Part shown: positions 32,861 through 41,318 of the stretch, piece after piece | Layout: each line of letters starts with the position of its first letter | How positions within the stretch are numbered: the first letter of the stretch is position 1 | Origin: Burkholderiaceae bacterium | Lineage (GTDB): Bacteria > Pseudomonadota > Gammaproteobacteria > Burkholderiales > Burkholderiaceae | Reading direction: 5' to 3' | Length of the DNA stretch: 50,597 bases | Assembly (NCBI GenBank): GCA_030151165.1 | Contig: JASLEM010000017.1 | Location: 1 to 50,597, forward strand | Translations under genes and position numbers: made by a program | The notes under the pieces: model-generated | The model's input: only the letters and a program-made list of their open reading frames with translations | What the model was told of the DNA's origin: nothing | Databases searched by the model: none

Positions 32861-34450
32861 TCAGCGCGGGCAGGTCAACGGATACGAGCGGCTGTACGCC
32901 GCGCATTCCTCGCTGTGCTCGGCCGACGCCGAGGCGCAGCACTTCGAGCGCATGCAGCCCCACATCACCCACGACTGGCTGAGCAGCGAGGCGTGCGCCG
33001 TCTTCTCGTTGCAGCTCGCCGTGATGCGGCCTGCGGGCAACACGGGCGGATGCGCGCCCGCGGTCGCGCTCGTCACGCCCGGCGTCGCGCCTTCGGCGGC
33101 CGTCGAGGCACGCCGGCCCGCGGCGGGGGCGCCGAGCGTCATCAGGTCGTCGTCGCGGTGCGCGTTCGCGGCGGCCATGATCGGATCCTCGCCGCCGTGG
33201 CGGCGCCGCGCCGACGCCACGCGCTCCGCGCTCGATTGCGAGATCCAGCGATGCTCGATGCTCGGCTCCGGCAACTGCGCGCCGGCGTAGACGGCGCGGA
33301 TGATGACGTCCGTGCGGGCACGCGTGGCGCGATCCGCGGCTGGGTCGGCGACAGTCACCTTGGCGGTGTCGGGCGCCACGTCGACCGCGTTCGCCACGCC
33401 CTCGGCGGCGAGCGCGGTCTGCAGGCGCGCGCGCAGGTCGGCGGCCGATTGCGACGCGGTGGACGCGCTCCCCGACGACCGGGCGGCCGCAGCCGAGGCC
33501 GATTCCGCCGTCGCGACCGTGGCCGCCGCATCGGCCGCCTGCGCCGCGCTCTGGGCCTGCGCCAGCGAGGGCGCGCTCGCGCGCGTGGCGTCGCCCGACG
33601 ACGCCACGGCCTGGGACGCCGGCGGCGTCTCGTCCATCTGCATCGCGAGCGGGGGCTCGCTCGAGGTGCGCAGCCACTCCACGCCGGCCGCGCCGAGCGC
33701 GATGCCGACCACCGCGCCGATCGCCAGCAGGCCGAGCTGCAGGCTGGCGCGCCGCGGCGTGCCGCGCGGCCCGCGCGGCCCGTGGATCGGGCCCGCATCG
33801 GAAGACGACCCCGCCGTCGACGATGGGGGCGCTCCTCGCCCCGACCCGGAGGGAGACGACGACGCCATCGACGGCGGCGCGAGCGATGCCGGATCGACGA
33901 GGATCGGCCCGGTCGGCCGCGCCGTGGTGCCGGACGCGGCGCTCGCCGTGGCGGCATGCACGCCGTTCGCGCCCACGGCCGCCGCCGCGCTGCGCGCCCG
34001 GGCCAGCTCGGCGCGCGTGCGCTCCAGTTCGTCGAACAGGCCGGCGCGCACCGCCTGCGCCTCGGCGGCGATCGCCTCGGCAGTGCGCAGCTGGTCGCGC
34101 AACGCGCGCCGCGCGGCCTGCTCGTCGGCGACCTGTTGTCGCGCGTCGGCGAGCGGGTCGGCCGACGACGTGGCGGACGACGTGGACGTCGCGGCGGATG
34201 CCGGCGACGCGGACGGTGCAGGTTGCGCCGGCCTCGGCGGCATCGGCGGCTTCGCGCCGGCCGTCGCGCGCTCGGGCTCGCGTGGCGCGGCGTCGGGCCA
34301 GGGGGCGGACGTCAGCGACGCTTGTTGCCGCAACGATCGCCACGCGCAACGCTGCGCGGTGCCGTTGGCGCCGTCCTCGCAGGCATGCACCGGCCCGCGC
34401 ACATCGATGACGGGGCGCTGGCAACCGGGGCAGGATTCCGGGAGGCTCAC
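32861..34450 (-). CDS. Uncharacterised single-pass membrane protein with cysteine clusters at both ends
   Basis: I do not recognise this 529-residue protein. Visible parts are: an N-terminal possible zinc ribbon, C7-x2-C10 with C24 and C35; a Pro/Ala/Ser-rich linker; a likely coiled coil (about 98-156, QQVADEQAARRALRDQLRTA); a further low-complexity linker; one membrane helix (about 236-258, LQLGLLAIGAVVGIALGAAG); a segment at about 337-402 that could be a small alpha/beta domain (ADLRARLQTALAAEGVANAV, then DVIIRAVYAGAQL); and a C-terminal tail with six cysteines after residue 479. The GTG start at 34450 has a GGAG ribosome site. It follows the OGT-like gene in the same direction. Confidence 0.7.
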   Translation of the reverse strand: MSLPESCPGCQRPVIDVRGPVHACEDGANGTAQRCAWRSLRQQASLTSAPWPDAAPREPERATAGAKPPMPPRPAQPAPSASPASAATSTSSATSSADPLADARQQVADEQAARRALRDQLRTAEAIAAEAQAVRAGLFDELERTRAELARARSAAAAVGANGVHAATASAASGTTARPTGPILVDPASLAPPSMASSSPSGSGRGAPPSSTAGSSSDAGPIHGPRGPRGTPRRASLQLGLLAIGAVVGIALGAAGVEWLRTSSEPPLAMQMDETPPASQAVASSGDATRASAPSLAQAQSAAQAADAAATVATAESASAAAARSSGSASTASQSAADLRARLQTALAAEGVANAVDVAPDTAKVTVADPAADRATRARTDVIIRAVYAGAQLPEPSIEHRWISQSSAERVASARRRHGGEDPIMAAANAHRDDDLMTLGAPAAGRRASTAAEGATPGVTSATAGAHPPVLPAGRITASCNEKTAHASLLSQSWVMWGCMRSKCCASASAEHSEECAAYSRSYPLTCPR

Positions 34451-34522
34451 GGCAATTCTCCGACGCGCGAAAGGCTACTCGACAGCAATCGGCGTTCCCG
34501 CGTGCCCGCCGGCGGACGGAAT

Positions 34523-34547
34523 GCACGCATCGGACGCCGATGCGTGC
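34523..34547 (-). terminator. Perfect 11-bp hairpin just after the OGT-like gene
   Basis: GCACGCATCGG (34523-34533), loop ACG, and CCGATGCGTGC (34537-34547) form a perfect stem beginning 4 bases beyond the stop codon of the OGT-like gene. Position suggests transcription termination or 3'-end protection. No T run follows, so a factor-independent terminator is not certain, and the next gene starts about 70 bases further on in the same direction. Confidence 0.5.
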
Positions 34548-34551
34548 CAGC

Positions 34552-36972
34552 CTAACCTCGGCGCGCGTGGGCGTCGAGCAGCGAGAGGAAAGCGCTTTCG
34601 AGATCGCGGCAATAGGCCGGCGTGTCGAACAGCGAGCCGGTGACGTGCGCGGCGGACAGCAGCACGCGCGCCGAGGCGAGCCGCGCGCGGTCGGTGGCGA
34701 GCTCGATCGCGCGTGCCTCGAACGCGTCGTCATCGTCGACGAGCAGCACGTCGGCCAGGCCCAGGCCCTTCAACAGGCTCGCGCCGACGCGGCCCGGGAA
34801 GGTCGTGCCGCGGCACGAGAGCACGGGCAGCCCCGCCCACAGCGCGTCGCTGGCCGTGGTGTGCGCGTTGTAGGGCAGCGTGTCGAGGAACAGGTCGGCC
34901 AGCGCGTGGCGGGCGAGGTGCTCGTCGAGGCGGATGCGCGGCGCGAAGTGCAGGCGCGCCGGGTCGATGCCCAGCGACGCCGCGGCCGCGCGCAGGTTGG
35001 CGGTCGCGGCGTCGTTGTCCTGCAGCAGCCACAGCACGCTGCCGTCCACCGCGGCCAGGATGCGCATCCAGCGCGCGAAGGTGCCGGGCGTGATCTTGTA
35101 CGTGTTGTTGAAGCACGCGAAGACGAACGCGCGCGCCGGCAGGCCGACCGCGGCCCGCGTGGGCGCGGCGACGGCGATGCGGCGCTGGCGGTCGTTCGGC
35201 TGGTAGCTGCGCGGCAGGCGCACGACGCGCTCGACGTACGCGCCTTCCTCGCCCGCGGGGATGGTGTCGGCGTCGGCGACGATCGCGTCGACATAGGCCG
35301 CGCCCATCGTGCCCGGGAAGCCGAGGTAGTTCACCTGCACCGGCGCCGGCCGGCGCGCGAACACGCCGGTGCGGCCGAGGCCGAACCAGCCGTTGAGGTT
35401 GACGAGGATGTCGATCTCGCGCCGCGCGACCTCGTGCGCGGCGGCGTCGTCGGGCATCGCGGAGATGTCGACGACCTCGTCGAAGGCGGCGTCGATGCGC
35501 GCGCGCAGCTCGCTGCCATCGTTCCAGCCGTTGTCGAACGCGACGATCTCGAAGCGGCTGCGGTCATGCAGCTCGAACAGCTCGGTGGCCAGGATGGACG
35601 TCGCCTGGTTGCGGAACTCGCCGCTCAGGTAGCCGATGCGGATCTTCGCGTGGCCGTAGCGGCGGCCGGGCTCGACGAGCGGCGGCTGCGCGGGGAACTG
35701 GTCGGCGGCGAACAGCTCGGCGCAGCGGCGCAGCGCCATCGGGTCGGTCGCGAAGCCGCTGTAGGCGAACGGCTCGATCGTCGCGCGGCCGGCGGCGACG
35801 CCCGCGTCGACGCCCGCGACCAGCGCGGGCAGGTCGCGCCAGTCGCAGGCCATGGTCTGCGCATAGACGCGCTTGCCGATCGCGTACGGGTAGCCGGCGT
35901 CGAGCTCCATCACGCGGCGGAACGCGAGCGCGGCCTCGTCGTAGCGCTTGAGCTCCAGCAACGCGTTGCCGCGGTTGCAGACGACGCCGACGACGTCGGG
36001 CGTGGCGGCGAGGACGGCGTCGAAGTCGGCGATGGCCTCGGCGTAGCGGCGCAGGTCGTGGAACGCGTTGCCGCGGTTGATGCGCGCGTCGGCGTGCGAC
36101 GGGTCGAGCTCGAGGCAGCGCGTGAACGCGTCGACGGCCTGCGCGGGGCGGCGCAGCGCGATCAACGCGGTGCCGCGGTCGTAGTGGGCCGGCGCGTAGT
36201 TGGGCTCCATGCGCAGCGCGAGGTCGAAGTCGGCGAGCGCGTCCTCCGGCTTCTGCAGCGCGAGCTTCGCCGCGCCGCGGCCGACCACCGCGAACAGGAA
36301 GTTCGGCGCGAGCGCGAACGCGCGTTCGTAGCCGGCCAGCGCGTCCTCGTGCCTGCCGAGATCCTGCAGCACGCGGGCGCGGTTGTTGTGCGCCTGGGCG
36401 ATGTCGGCACGGCGCGCGATGACGTCGTCGAACGCGGCGAGCGCGTCGTCGAAGCGGCCCGCGCGGTGCAGCGCGTTGCCGCGGTTGTAGACGGCCTCGA
36501 CGTAGTCCGGGCGCAGCGCGAGCGCGCGGTCGAAGGAGGCGAGCGCCTCGTCGAAGCGGGCGAGCTCCACCAGCGTGTTGCCGCGGTTGCTCCAGGCCTC
36601 GACGAGCGCGGGGTTCAGCGCCAGCGCGCGCTCGAAGCTGTCCATCGCGTCGGCGTGGCGCTTGAGCGCGTGCAGCGCGAAGCCGAGATTGCCGTGGGCG
36701 TCGGCGAGCTTCGGGTCGGCGGCGATCGCCTTCGAGATCATGTCGACGGCACCGTCGAAATGCCCCACCTGCAACGCGAGCAGCCCCAGCGCGTGCAGCC
36801 CGTCGACATGGCGCGGCGCGCGCCGCAGCACCTCGCGGAACAGGCCTTCAGCCTGCTCGAGGCGCCCGGCGCGCTGCAGCGCCTGGCCTTGCGCCATCAG
36901 GTGGTCGAGCGAGGGTGCGGCCGCGAAGGCGGGCTGCTTGAGGAAGACGGGCGGAGCGGGTTTCTTGGCCAT
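34552..36972 (-). CDS. TPR-containing O-GlcNAc-transferase/SPINDLY-like glycosyltransferase (GT41)
   Basis: The 806 residues have about ten tetratricopeptide repeats (about 22-363; recurring NRGN and FDEALASFDRAL patterns), followed by a two-lobed GT41 domain (about 440-806). Key blocks are RIGYLSGEF (445-453), VNYLGFPGTMG, FNNTYKITPG with the likely UDP-binding lysine, DLFLDTLPYNAHTTASDALW and GLPVLSCRG. Such enzymes put sugars on serine or threonine of proteins; bacterial members often modify flagellin, adhesins or pili, but no such target lies nearby. Relative to animal OGT, the conserved His in the HPTSH loop appears replaced (NQATS, 455-459). ATG 36972 is the only sensible start. Confidence 0.88.
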   Translation of the reverse strand: MAKKPAPPVFLKQPAFAAAPSLDHLMAQGQALQRAGRLEQAEGLFREVLRRAPRHVDGLHALGLLALQVGHFDGAVDMISKAIAADPKLADAHGNLGFALHALKRHADAMDSFERALALNPALVEAWSNRGNTLVELARFDEALASFDRALALRPDYVEAVYNRGNALHRAGRFDDALAAFDDVIARRADIAQAHNNRARVLQDLGRHEDALAGYERAFALAPNFLFAVVGRGAAKLALQKPEDALADFDLALRMEPNYAPAHYDRGTALIALRRPAQAVDAFTRCLELDPSHADARINRGNAFHDLRRYAEAIADFDAVLAATPDVVGVVCNRGNALLELKRYDEAALAFRRVMELDAGYPYAIGKRVYAQTMACDWRDLPALVAGVDAGVAAGRATIEPFAYSGFATDPMALRRCAELFAADQFPAQPPLVEPGRRYGHAKIRIGYLSGEFRNQATSILATELFELHDRSRFEIVAFDNGWNDGSELRARIDAAFDEVVDISAMPDDAAAHEVARREIDILVNLNGWFGLGRTGVFARRPAPVQVNYLGFPGTMGAAYVDAIVADADTIPAGEEGAYVERVVRLPRSYQPNDRQRRIAVAAPTRAAVGLPARAFVFACFNNTYKITPGTFARWMRILAAVDGSVLWLLQDNDAATANLRAAAASLGIDPARLHFAPRIRLDEHLARHALADLFLDTLPYNAHTTASDALWAGLPVLSCRGTTFPGRVGASLLKGLGLADVLLVDDDDAFEARAIELATDRARLASARVLLSAAHVTGSLFDTPAYCRDLESAFLSLLDAHARRG

Positions 36973-37066
36973 GGACGGGAACGCGGAACGGAACCCCGCA
37001 TTGTCGGTGCTCGCGCGTTCCCCCTCGTCGCCGTGCGCGATTCGCGCGCCGACACGGCCGCTCAGC

Positions 37067-38371
37067 TCAGTTCGACTCCTTGATCAGCCGCCCGTCCGCC
37101 TGCTGGATCGGCCGCGCGTTCATCGGATACAGGCGCGAGAAGATCGCCACCTGCTCCGGCGAGATCGGCACCGGCTGCTTCATCACCATCCACAGCACGC
37201 CTTCGCTGCACGGCGGCGTCGTGAGCGAGCCCATGTAGGTGTAGTAGCGCTTGTCGTCGGGCAGCAGCTGCGCGAGGTCGATCGGCGTGCCGGCCCGGAC
37301 CTCGTCGCCCTTCTCCAGCGGCAGGTTGTTCCACACCGTCTGCACGATGGACTGCGCGCTGCCGCGATCGAGCAGCACCGCGACGACCGCGACGTGGCCG
37401 TCGGCGTCCTTGTGCACGAGGTGGACGACCATGTCGTACTGGCGCCCGTTGATGCGCTCCTCGGACGGCCGGTGGAAATGGAACTGCTGCAGCTCGTAGC
37501 GGCGGCCGGTGATCGTGATGAAGTTGCCGGGCGGGACGTTGACCTGCACGGTGTGGCCGTTGTCGATGACCGAGAACGCGCCGGGGTGGTAGTCGAACTT
37601 GATCGGCTCGAGGTCGACGGCGATGCCGCCGCGGATGTCGATCGGGCTCTGGCGCTGGCCGGTCGCGCACTTGCCGTTCTCGGGGCTCAGCCGGCCCCAG
37701 GACTCGGGGCCGCCGGCGCCGGCGTAGTCCCACGCCGTGGGGCCCAGCGACGCGCCGCCGTGCACGGCGATGTTGGCGTTGTCGTCGGGCGCCTCGCTGA
37801 CGACCGACGCCGCCGCACCCGACGCCGTCGCGTGCTTGGCCGCCACGCGGTGCAGCGCCGCGGCGCTCGGGCGCACGGCGGTGATGACGTTCTCGCCGGA
37901 CTCGCCGCGGTTGGACACGCGCATCACGAACTTGCCGTCCGCCGCGGGACGCGCGCCGAGCTTCTCGGCGAGCTTCTGGCGCAGCAGGTCCATCGGGTCG
38001 ACGGGCGCGGCCTTGGCGTCGGCGGCCTTCGTTTCCGACGGCTTGGCGGCGGCGGCCTTGTCGTCGGCCGGGCCGGCGCCCAGCGGCTTCTTCTTGTCAC
38101 CCGCCTTGGCCGCGACGCTCGCCGCGGCGGCCGGCTCCGGGGCCTTCTTGTCGATCGGACGCGCGCCGATGGCGGTCGCCTCGGGCGCGCCGGTCTCGCT
38201 CTTGTTGACGCTCATCTTGAAGCCGGGCGAGGTCGGGATCGCGCCGAGCTGCGCCGCCACGATGCCGGGCTCCGCCGCGGCGGCGGCCGCCGGCGCGGCG
38301 CGCAATGCCGCGGCCGACAGCGCGAACGCGACGGCGACAGCAACGGTGGAACGACGAAATCGAAGGCTCAT
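37067..38371 (-). CDS. Alpha-type carbonic anhydrase, exported, with long N-terminal extension
   Basis: This enzyme hydrates CO2 to bicarbonate, probably in the periplasm. A signal peptide is clear (STVAVAVAFALSAAALRAAPA). The catalytic domain spans about 213-434, with the zinc histidines H298 and H300 in QFHFHRPSEE and H317 in MVVHLVH. SPIDIRGG and the family motif SLTTPPCSEGVLW are also present. Between signal and domain lie about 185 residues of Ala/Lys/Pro-rich, probably disordered sequence with a short ordered-looking block at about 125-155. Ordinary bacterial alpha carbonic anhydrases total about 230-250 residues, so the extension is unusual. Confidence 0.92.
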   Translation of the reverse strand: MSLRFRRSTVAVAVAFALSAAALRAAPAAAAAAEPGIVAAQLGAIPTSPGFKMSVNKSETGAPEATAIGARPIDKKAPEPAAAASVAAKAGDKKKPLGAGPADDKAAAAKPSETKAADAKAAPVDPMDLLRQKLAEKLGARPAADGKFVMRVSNRGESGENVITAVRPSAAALHRVAAKHATASGAAASVVSEAPDDNANIAVHGGASLGPTAWDYAGAGGPESWGRLSPENGKCATGQRQSPIDIRGGIAVDLEPIKFDYHPGAFSVIDNGHTVQVNVPPGNFITITGRRYELQQFHFHRPSEERINGRQYDMVVHLVHKDADGHVAVVAVLLDRGSAQSIVQTVWNNLPLEKGDEVRAGTPIDLAQLLPDDKRYYTYMGSLTTPPCSEGVLWMVMKQPVPISPEQVAIFSRLYPMNARPIQQADGRLIKESN

Positions 38372-38473
38372 GGACGGCTCCGCACGGACGGTGTGCCCCC
38401 ATGAGATCGGCGCGAGCGGCCAGGACTTGAGCCGGATCAGCGCCTCGTTCGGGCCGTCCGGCAGCGCGGCGGG

Positions 38474-39691
38474 TCAGGCCGGGCTGACCGCCAACCGGTT
38501 GCGCACGTAGATCCACGCGACGATGCCGATGCACGACATCAGCAGCGACGCCAGCGCCAGCGCGACCGTGGAGTGCATCACCAGCGGCGAGATCACGCCG
38601 GCGACGAACGCGTTGGCCAGGCTGCCGATGCAGGCCTGCAGCGACGACGCCATGCCGCGCCGGTGCGGCACCTGGTCGAGCACCAGCAGCGTGACGACCG
38701 GCACCATCAGCGCCCAGCCGAACGAGAAGATGCCGATCGGCGGCAGCGCCCACCAGGCGTGCGGCGGCAGCAGCAGGTTGAGCACGAGGTTCAGCGACGC
38801 GACCCCGAACATGATCGTGAAGCCGATCCGGATTTGCTGGCGCGCCTTCATCTTGCCGGCCAGCCGCCCCGACAGGTACGCGCCGCCCATGATGCCGCTG
38901 ATGGTCAGCATGAACAGGAAGAAGAAGTGCGTCGGCTCCAGGTGCAGCAGCGTGCCGAGGAACACCGGCGCGGACAGGATGTACAGGAACATGCCGTTGA
39001 ACGGCACGCCCGACGCCAGCGCCAGCGCGAGGAAGCGCGGGCTCGACGCCATCTCCCAGTAGCCCGTCATCAGGTGGCGCGCGTTGAACGGCTGCACCTG
39101 CGTGGCGTGCAGCGTCTCGGGCAGCAGTCGCCACGAGATGAACCACAGCGCGGCGCCGACCAGGGTCAGAAAGATGAAGATCGCGTGCCAGCCGAGATGC
39201 ACCAGCAGCAGCCCGCCGACCACCGGCGCGACCGCGGGCGCGACGCCGAAGTAGATCGTCACCTGCGACATCACGCGCTGGGCGTCCTCGGGCGGGAACA
39301 TGTCGCGGATGATGGCGCGCGCCACCACCATGCTGGCGCCCGAGCTGAGGCCCTGCAGCAGGCGGAACAGCACGAGCTGCCCGACCGACTGCGACGCCGC
39401 GCACCCGGCCGACGCCAGCGTGAAGATGCCGATGCCCCACAGCACGACGGGCCGGCGGCCGAAGCTGTCCGACAGCGCGCCGTGGAACAGGTTCATCACC
39501 GCGAAGCCGAGCAGGTAAGCGGACAGCGTCTGCTGCATCTGCACGGGCGTCGCGTCGAGCGAATGCTGGATGCCCGAGAACGCCGGGATGTAGGTGTCGA
39601 TCGAGAACGCGCCCAGCATGCCCAGGCAGGCGAGCAGCGCGGCCAGCCCCCAGCGCGGTCGGCGCCAGAGCGTTGCGGCATCAGGATTCAT
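38474..39691 (-). CDS. Bcr/CflA-family multidrug efflux transporter (MFS)
   Basis: The 405-residue inner-membrane proton antiporter belongs to the DHA1 Bcr/CflA subfamily, which exports drugs such as bicyclomycin or chloramphenicol; the real substrate is unknown. Twelve hydrophobic segments are visible. Family features include DTYIPAFSGIQ after helix 1, motif A as GALSDSFGRRPVVL, the motif-B-like RLLQGLSSGASMVVARAI, and APAVAPVVGGLL (antiporter motif C). Its ATG at 39691 lies 50 bases downstream of the RNase P RNA gene in the same direction, leaving little room for its own promoter. Confidence 0.93.
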   Translation of the reverse strand: MNPDAATLWRRPRWGLAALLACLGMLGAFSIDTYIPAFSGIQHSLDATPVQMQQTLSAYLLGFAVMNLFHGALSDSFGRRPVVLWGIGIFTLASAGCAASQSVGQLVLFRLLQGLSSGASMVVARAIIRDMFPPEDAQRVMSQVTIYFGVAPAVAPVVGGLLLVHLGWHAIFIFLTLVGAALWFISWRLLPETLHATQVQPFNARHLMTGYWEMASSPRFLALALASGVPFNGMFLYILSAPVFLGTLLHLEPTHFFFLFMLTISGIMGGAYLSGRLAGKMKARQQIRIGFTIMFGVASLNLVLNLLLPPHAWWALPPIGIFSFGWALMVPVVTLLVLDQVPHRRGMASSLQACIGSLANAFVAGVISPLVMHSTVALALASLLMSCIGIVAWIYVRNRLAVSPA

Positions 39692-39741
39692 CGAGTTGTC
39701 CCGGCTCGCGCGTCGCAGGGAACGAGCGTTTCGAATTTATT

Positions 39742-40085
39742 GTGAAGCGAGCCGATAGGCCGGATTCTGTGCACGTCCACCACCCTTGCGGGCGGCTTCG
39801 ATGTGACCGTCATTCGTCTGGGCCGGCGGTCGCCCGCTCGGCTCGATGCCATCTACCCGCGGACTCCCCGGGCCAGGTCGACGTCCGCCTACTTGATGTT
39901 GCTGCACGCAGAGATTGCCCGTTTCACCCGAACTGAATCGGCTCGTCTCTGTTGCTCTGATCCTCGCCTTCGGCCTTTCGACCTCGGCGGACAGCCGTTA
40001 GCTGCTGCGTTGCCCTGTGCAGTCCGGACCTTCCTCCAGTACAGCCTTTCGGCCGACGTACCAGCGACGGTCTGGCTCGCTTCAC
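39742..40085 (-). ncRNA. rnpB: RNase P RNA (bacterial class A)
   Basis: This is the catalytic RNA that matures tRNA 5' ends. On the minus strand the two ends pair perfectly as helix P1: GTGAAGCGAGCC (5' end, 40085-40074) with GGCTCGCTTCAC (3' end, 39753-39742). Conserved pieces follow in the expected order: GGAGGAAGGTCCGGAC with the CACAGGGCA segment, a CGAAAGGC tetraloop-type hairpin, AACAGAGACGAG, GGGTGAAACGGGCAA, and near the 3' end ACAGAATCCGGCCTATCGG. Length of about 344 bases fits. Ends are set from P1 and could be off by a few bases. Confidence 0.95.
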
Positions 40086-40092
40086 AGGGCCG

Positions 40093-40123
40093 ATTGTCCC
40101 ATGCGGCGATCATCGCAGTCGAA
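40093..40123 (-). promoter_or_regulatory. Possible rnpB promoter
   Basis: Seven bases before the predicted RNA start there is a -10-like GACAAT (40093-40098, minus strand), and 19 bases further upstream a -35-like TTCGAC (40118-40123). The -10 position is right for a start at the P1 helix; the spacer is longer than ideal. Confidence 0.35.
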
Positions 40124-40167
40124 GGCACGGGCATCGCGGCGCGCGCGTGCCGCGTGCGCGCGCGGGC

Positions 40168-41214
40168 TCACGCGGGCGGCAGGCGCTCCACCATCCGGGT
40201 CACCGCCTGGCGCATCGTGCCGCGGCCCTGCAGCCAGGCCGACCAGTCGGTGTCGAGCAGGAGCTGGTAGCTCGGCCAGGCGCGCGCGTAGAGGCCGCTC
40301 TTCGTCGCGTACGGCACGTAGTCGAGGCTCGCGGCGTAGCGGTAGACGTCCTGCACCACATACCCCACGGTGTAGAACTGCGTCGCGTGCCAGAGCTCGT
40401 CGGCGGGCGCGCGGTGCAGCGACTGGATGTCGTCGGCGATGGCCTTCTCCAGCGTGTCGGTGACGCCCGCGTGCGAGGCCTCGTGCCACAGCATCTCGAG
40501 CGACGCCTCGCCGTTGTAGGTCGGGCGCGAGCTGGGCAGCACCGACTGCGGCGGCGGCTCGTCGGTGTAGCCGCCCTGGAAGGTGCCGGTGTCGTAGACG
40601 ACGTCGACCCGGATCGACGCCGGGAACTTGTGCGACAGCGCGTGCTCCAGGCGCGACTGGATCTCCTCGCCATAGCGCGCGTTGAGCGTCGAGACGTTGT
40701 TGACCCACAGCTCGTCGGCCTGCCGGTGCACCGGCCACAGCACGCGCGTGTAGGCCGGCACGGCGGCGCCGAGCGTGGCCGCGAGCTCGGGCGGCAGCGC
40801 GAGGCCGGCGGGGGCGGCGAGCGCGTCGTCGCGCACGCTCAGCGCGTGCTTGATGGCGACCATGTCGGCGTCGAACAGCAGGTCGCGCTTGGCGTAGTGC
40901 TGCGCGTAGAACGCCACCGCGGCCTGCAGCGCGGCCAGCTCCTGCGGCGACGGCGGCGCGGCCCAGTGCGCCTGCTCGAGGCGCTCGGGGTGGCGCGCCG
41001 CGTCGTAGAGGAAGTGGTGCAGGTTCATCAGCAGCGCTTCGTGGAACTCGAAGCGCACCGGCGTGATCGCCGGCGGCGGCTGCTTGTCGTAGGTGCCGAG
41101 GGCATGCGGGTGGCGGCGGTCGTCGTCCGCGCAGCCCGACAGCCACGCGGGGATCGACGACACGGCGACGATCGCCAGGACGGCACGGGCACGGTGGGCA
41201 GGGGTCAGGCGCAT
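40168..41214 (-). CDS. Predicted lipoprotein with HEXXH metalloprotease-like motif
   Basis: The 348 residues start with a lipoprotein signal: basic N-terminus, hydrophobic stretch and lipobox LSGC with C28 as lipidation site. The mature part is not one I recognise. It contains LWHEASHAG with HEASH at 244-248, the classical zinc-binding HEXXH pattern. ADELWH (E273, H276) lies 25-28 residues downstream, where a third ligand could sit. The surroundings are rich in Trp, Tyr and His (FYTVGYVVQDVYRY). It lies 104 bases downstream of pyrC in the same direction. Peptidase activity is inferred from the motif only. Confidence 0.75.
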   Translation of the reverse strand: MRLTPAHRARAVLAIVAVSSIPAWLSGCADDDRRHPHALGTYDKQPPPAITPVRFEFHEALLMNLHHFLYDAARHPERLEQAHWAAPPSPQELAALQAAVAFYAQHYAKRDLLFDADMVAIKHALSVRDDALAAPAGLALPPELAATLGAAVPAYTRVLWPVHRQADELWVNNVSTLNARYGEEIQSRLEHALSHKFPASIRVDVVYDTGTFQGGYTDEPPPQSVLPSSRPTYNGEASLEMLWHEASHAGVTDTLEKAIADDIQSLHRAPADELWHATQFYTVGYVVQDVYRYAASLDYVPYATKSGLYARAWPSYQLLLDTDWSAWLQGRGTMRQAVTRMVERLPPA

Positions 41215-41318
41215 GGGCCGACTTTAACCACAGTCGCGGCGCCGATGACGGCCGCGCCGCGTCGCACGTTGAGCCGGGCCTGAACACGCGCGGATCGGCT
41301 GGCCGGCCGGGCCCTCGA

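Noticed and set aside
32699..34643. Plus-strand frames of 447 and 618 codons opposite the uncharacterised membrane protein
   Set aside because: They lack a recognisable domain or good ribosome site; the minus-strand frame has a ribosome site, a membrane helix and ordered cysteine clusters.
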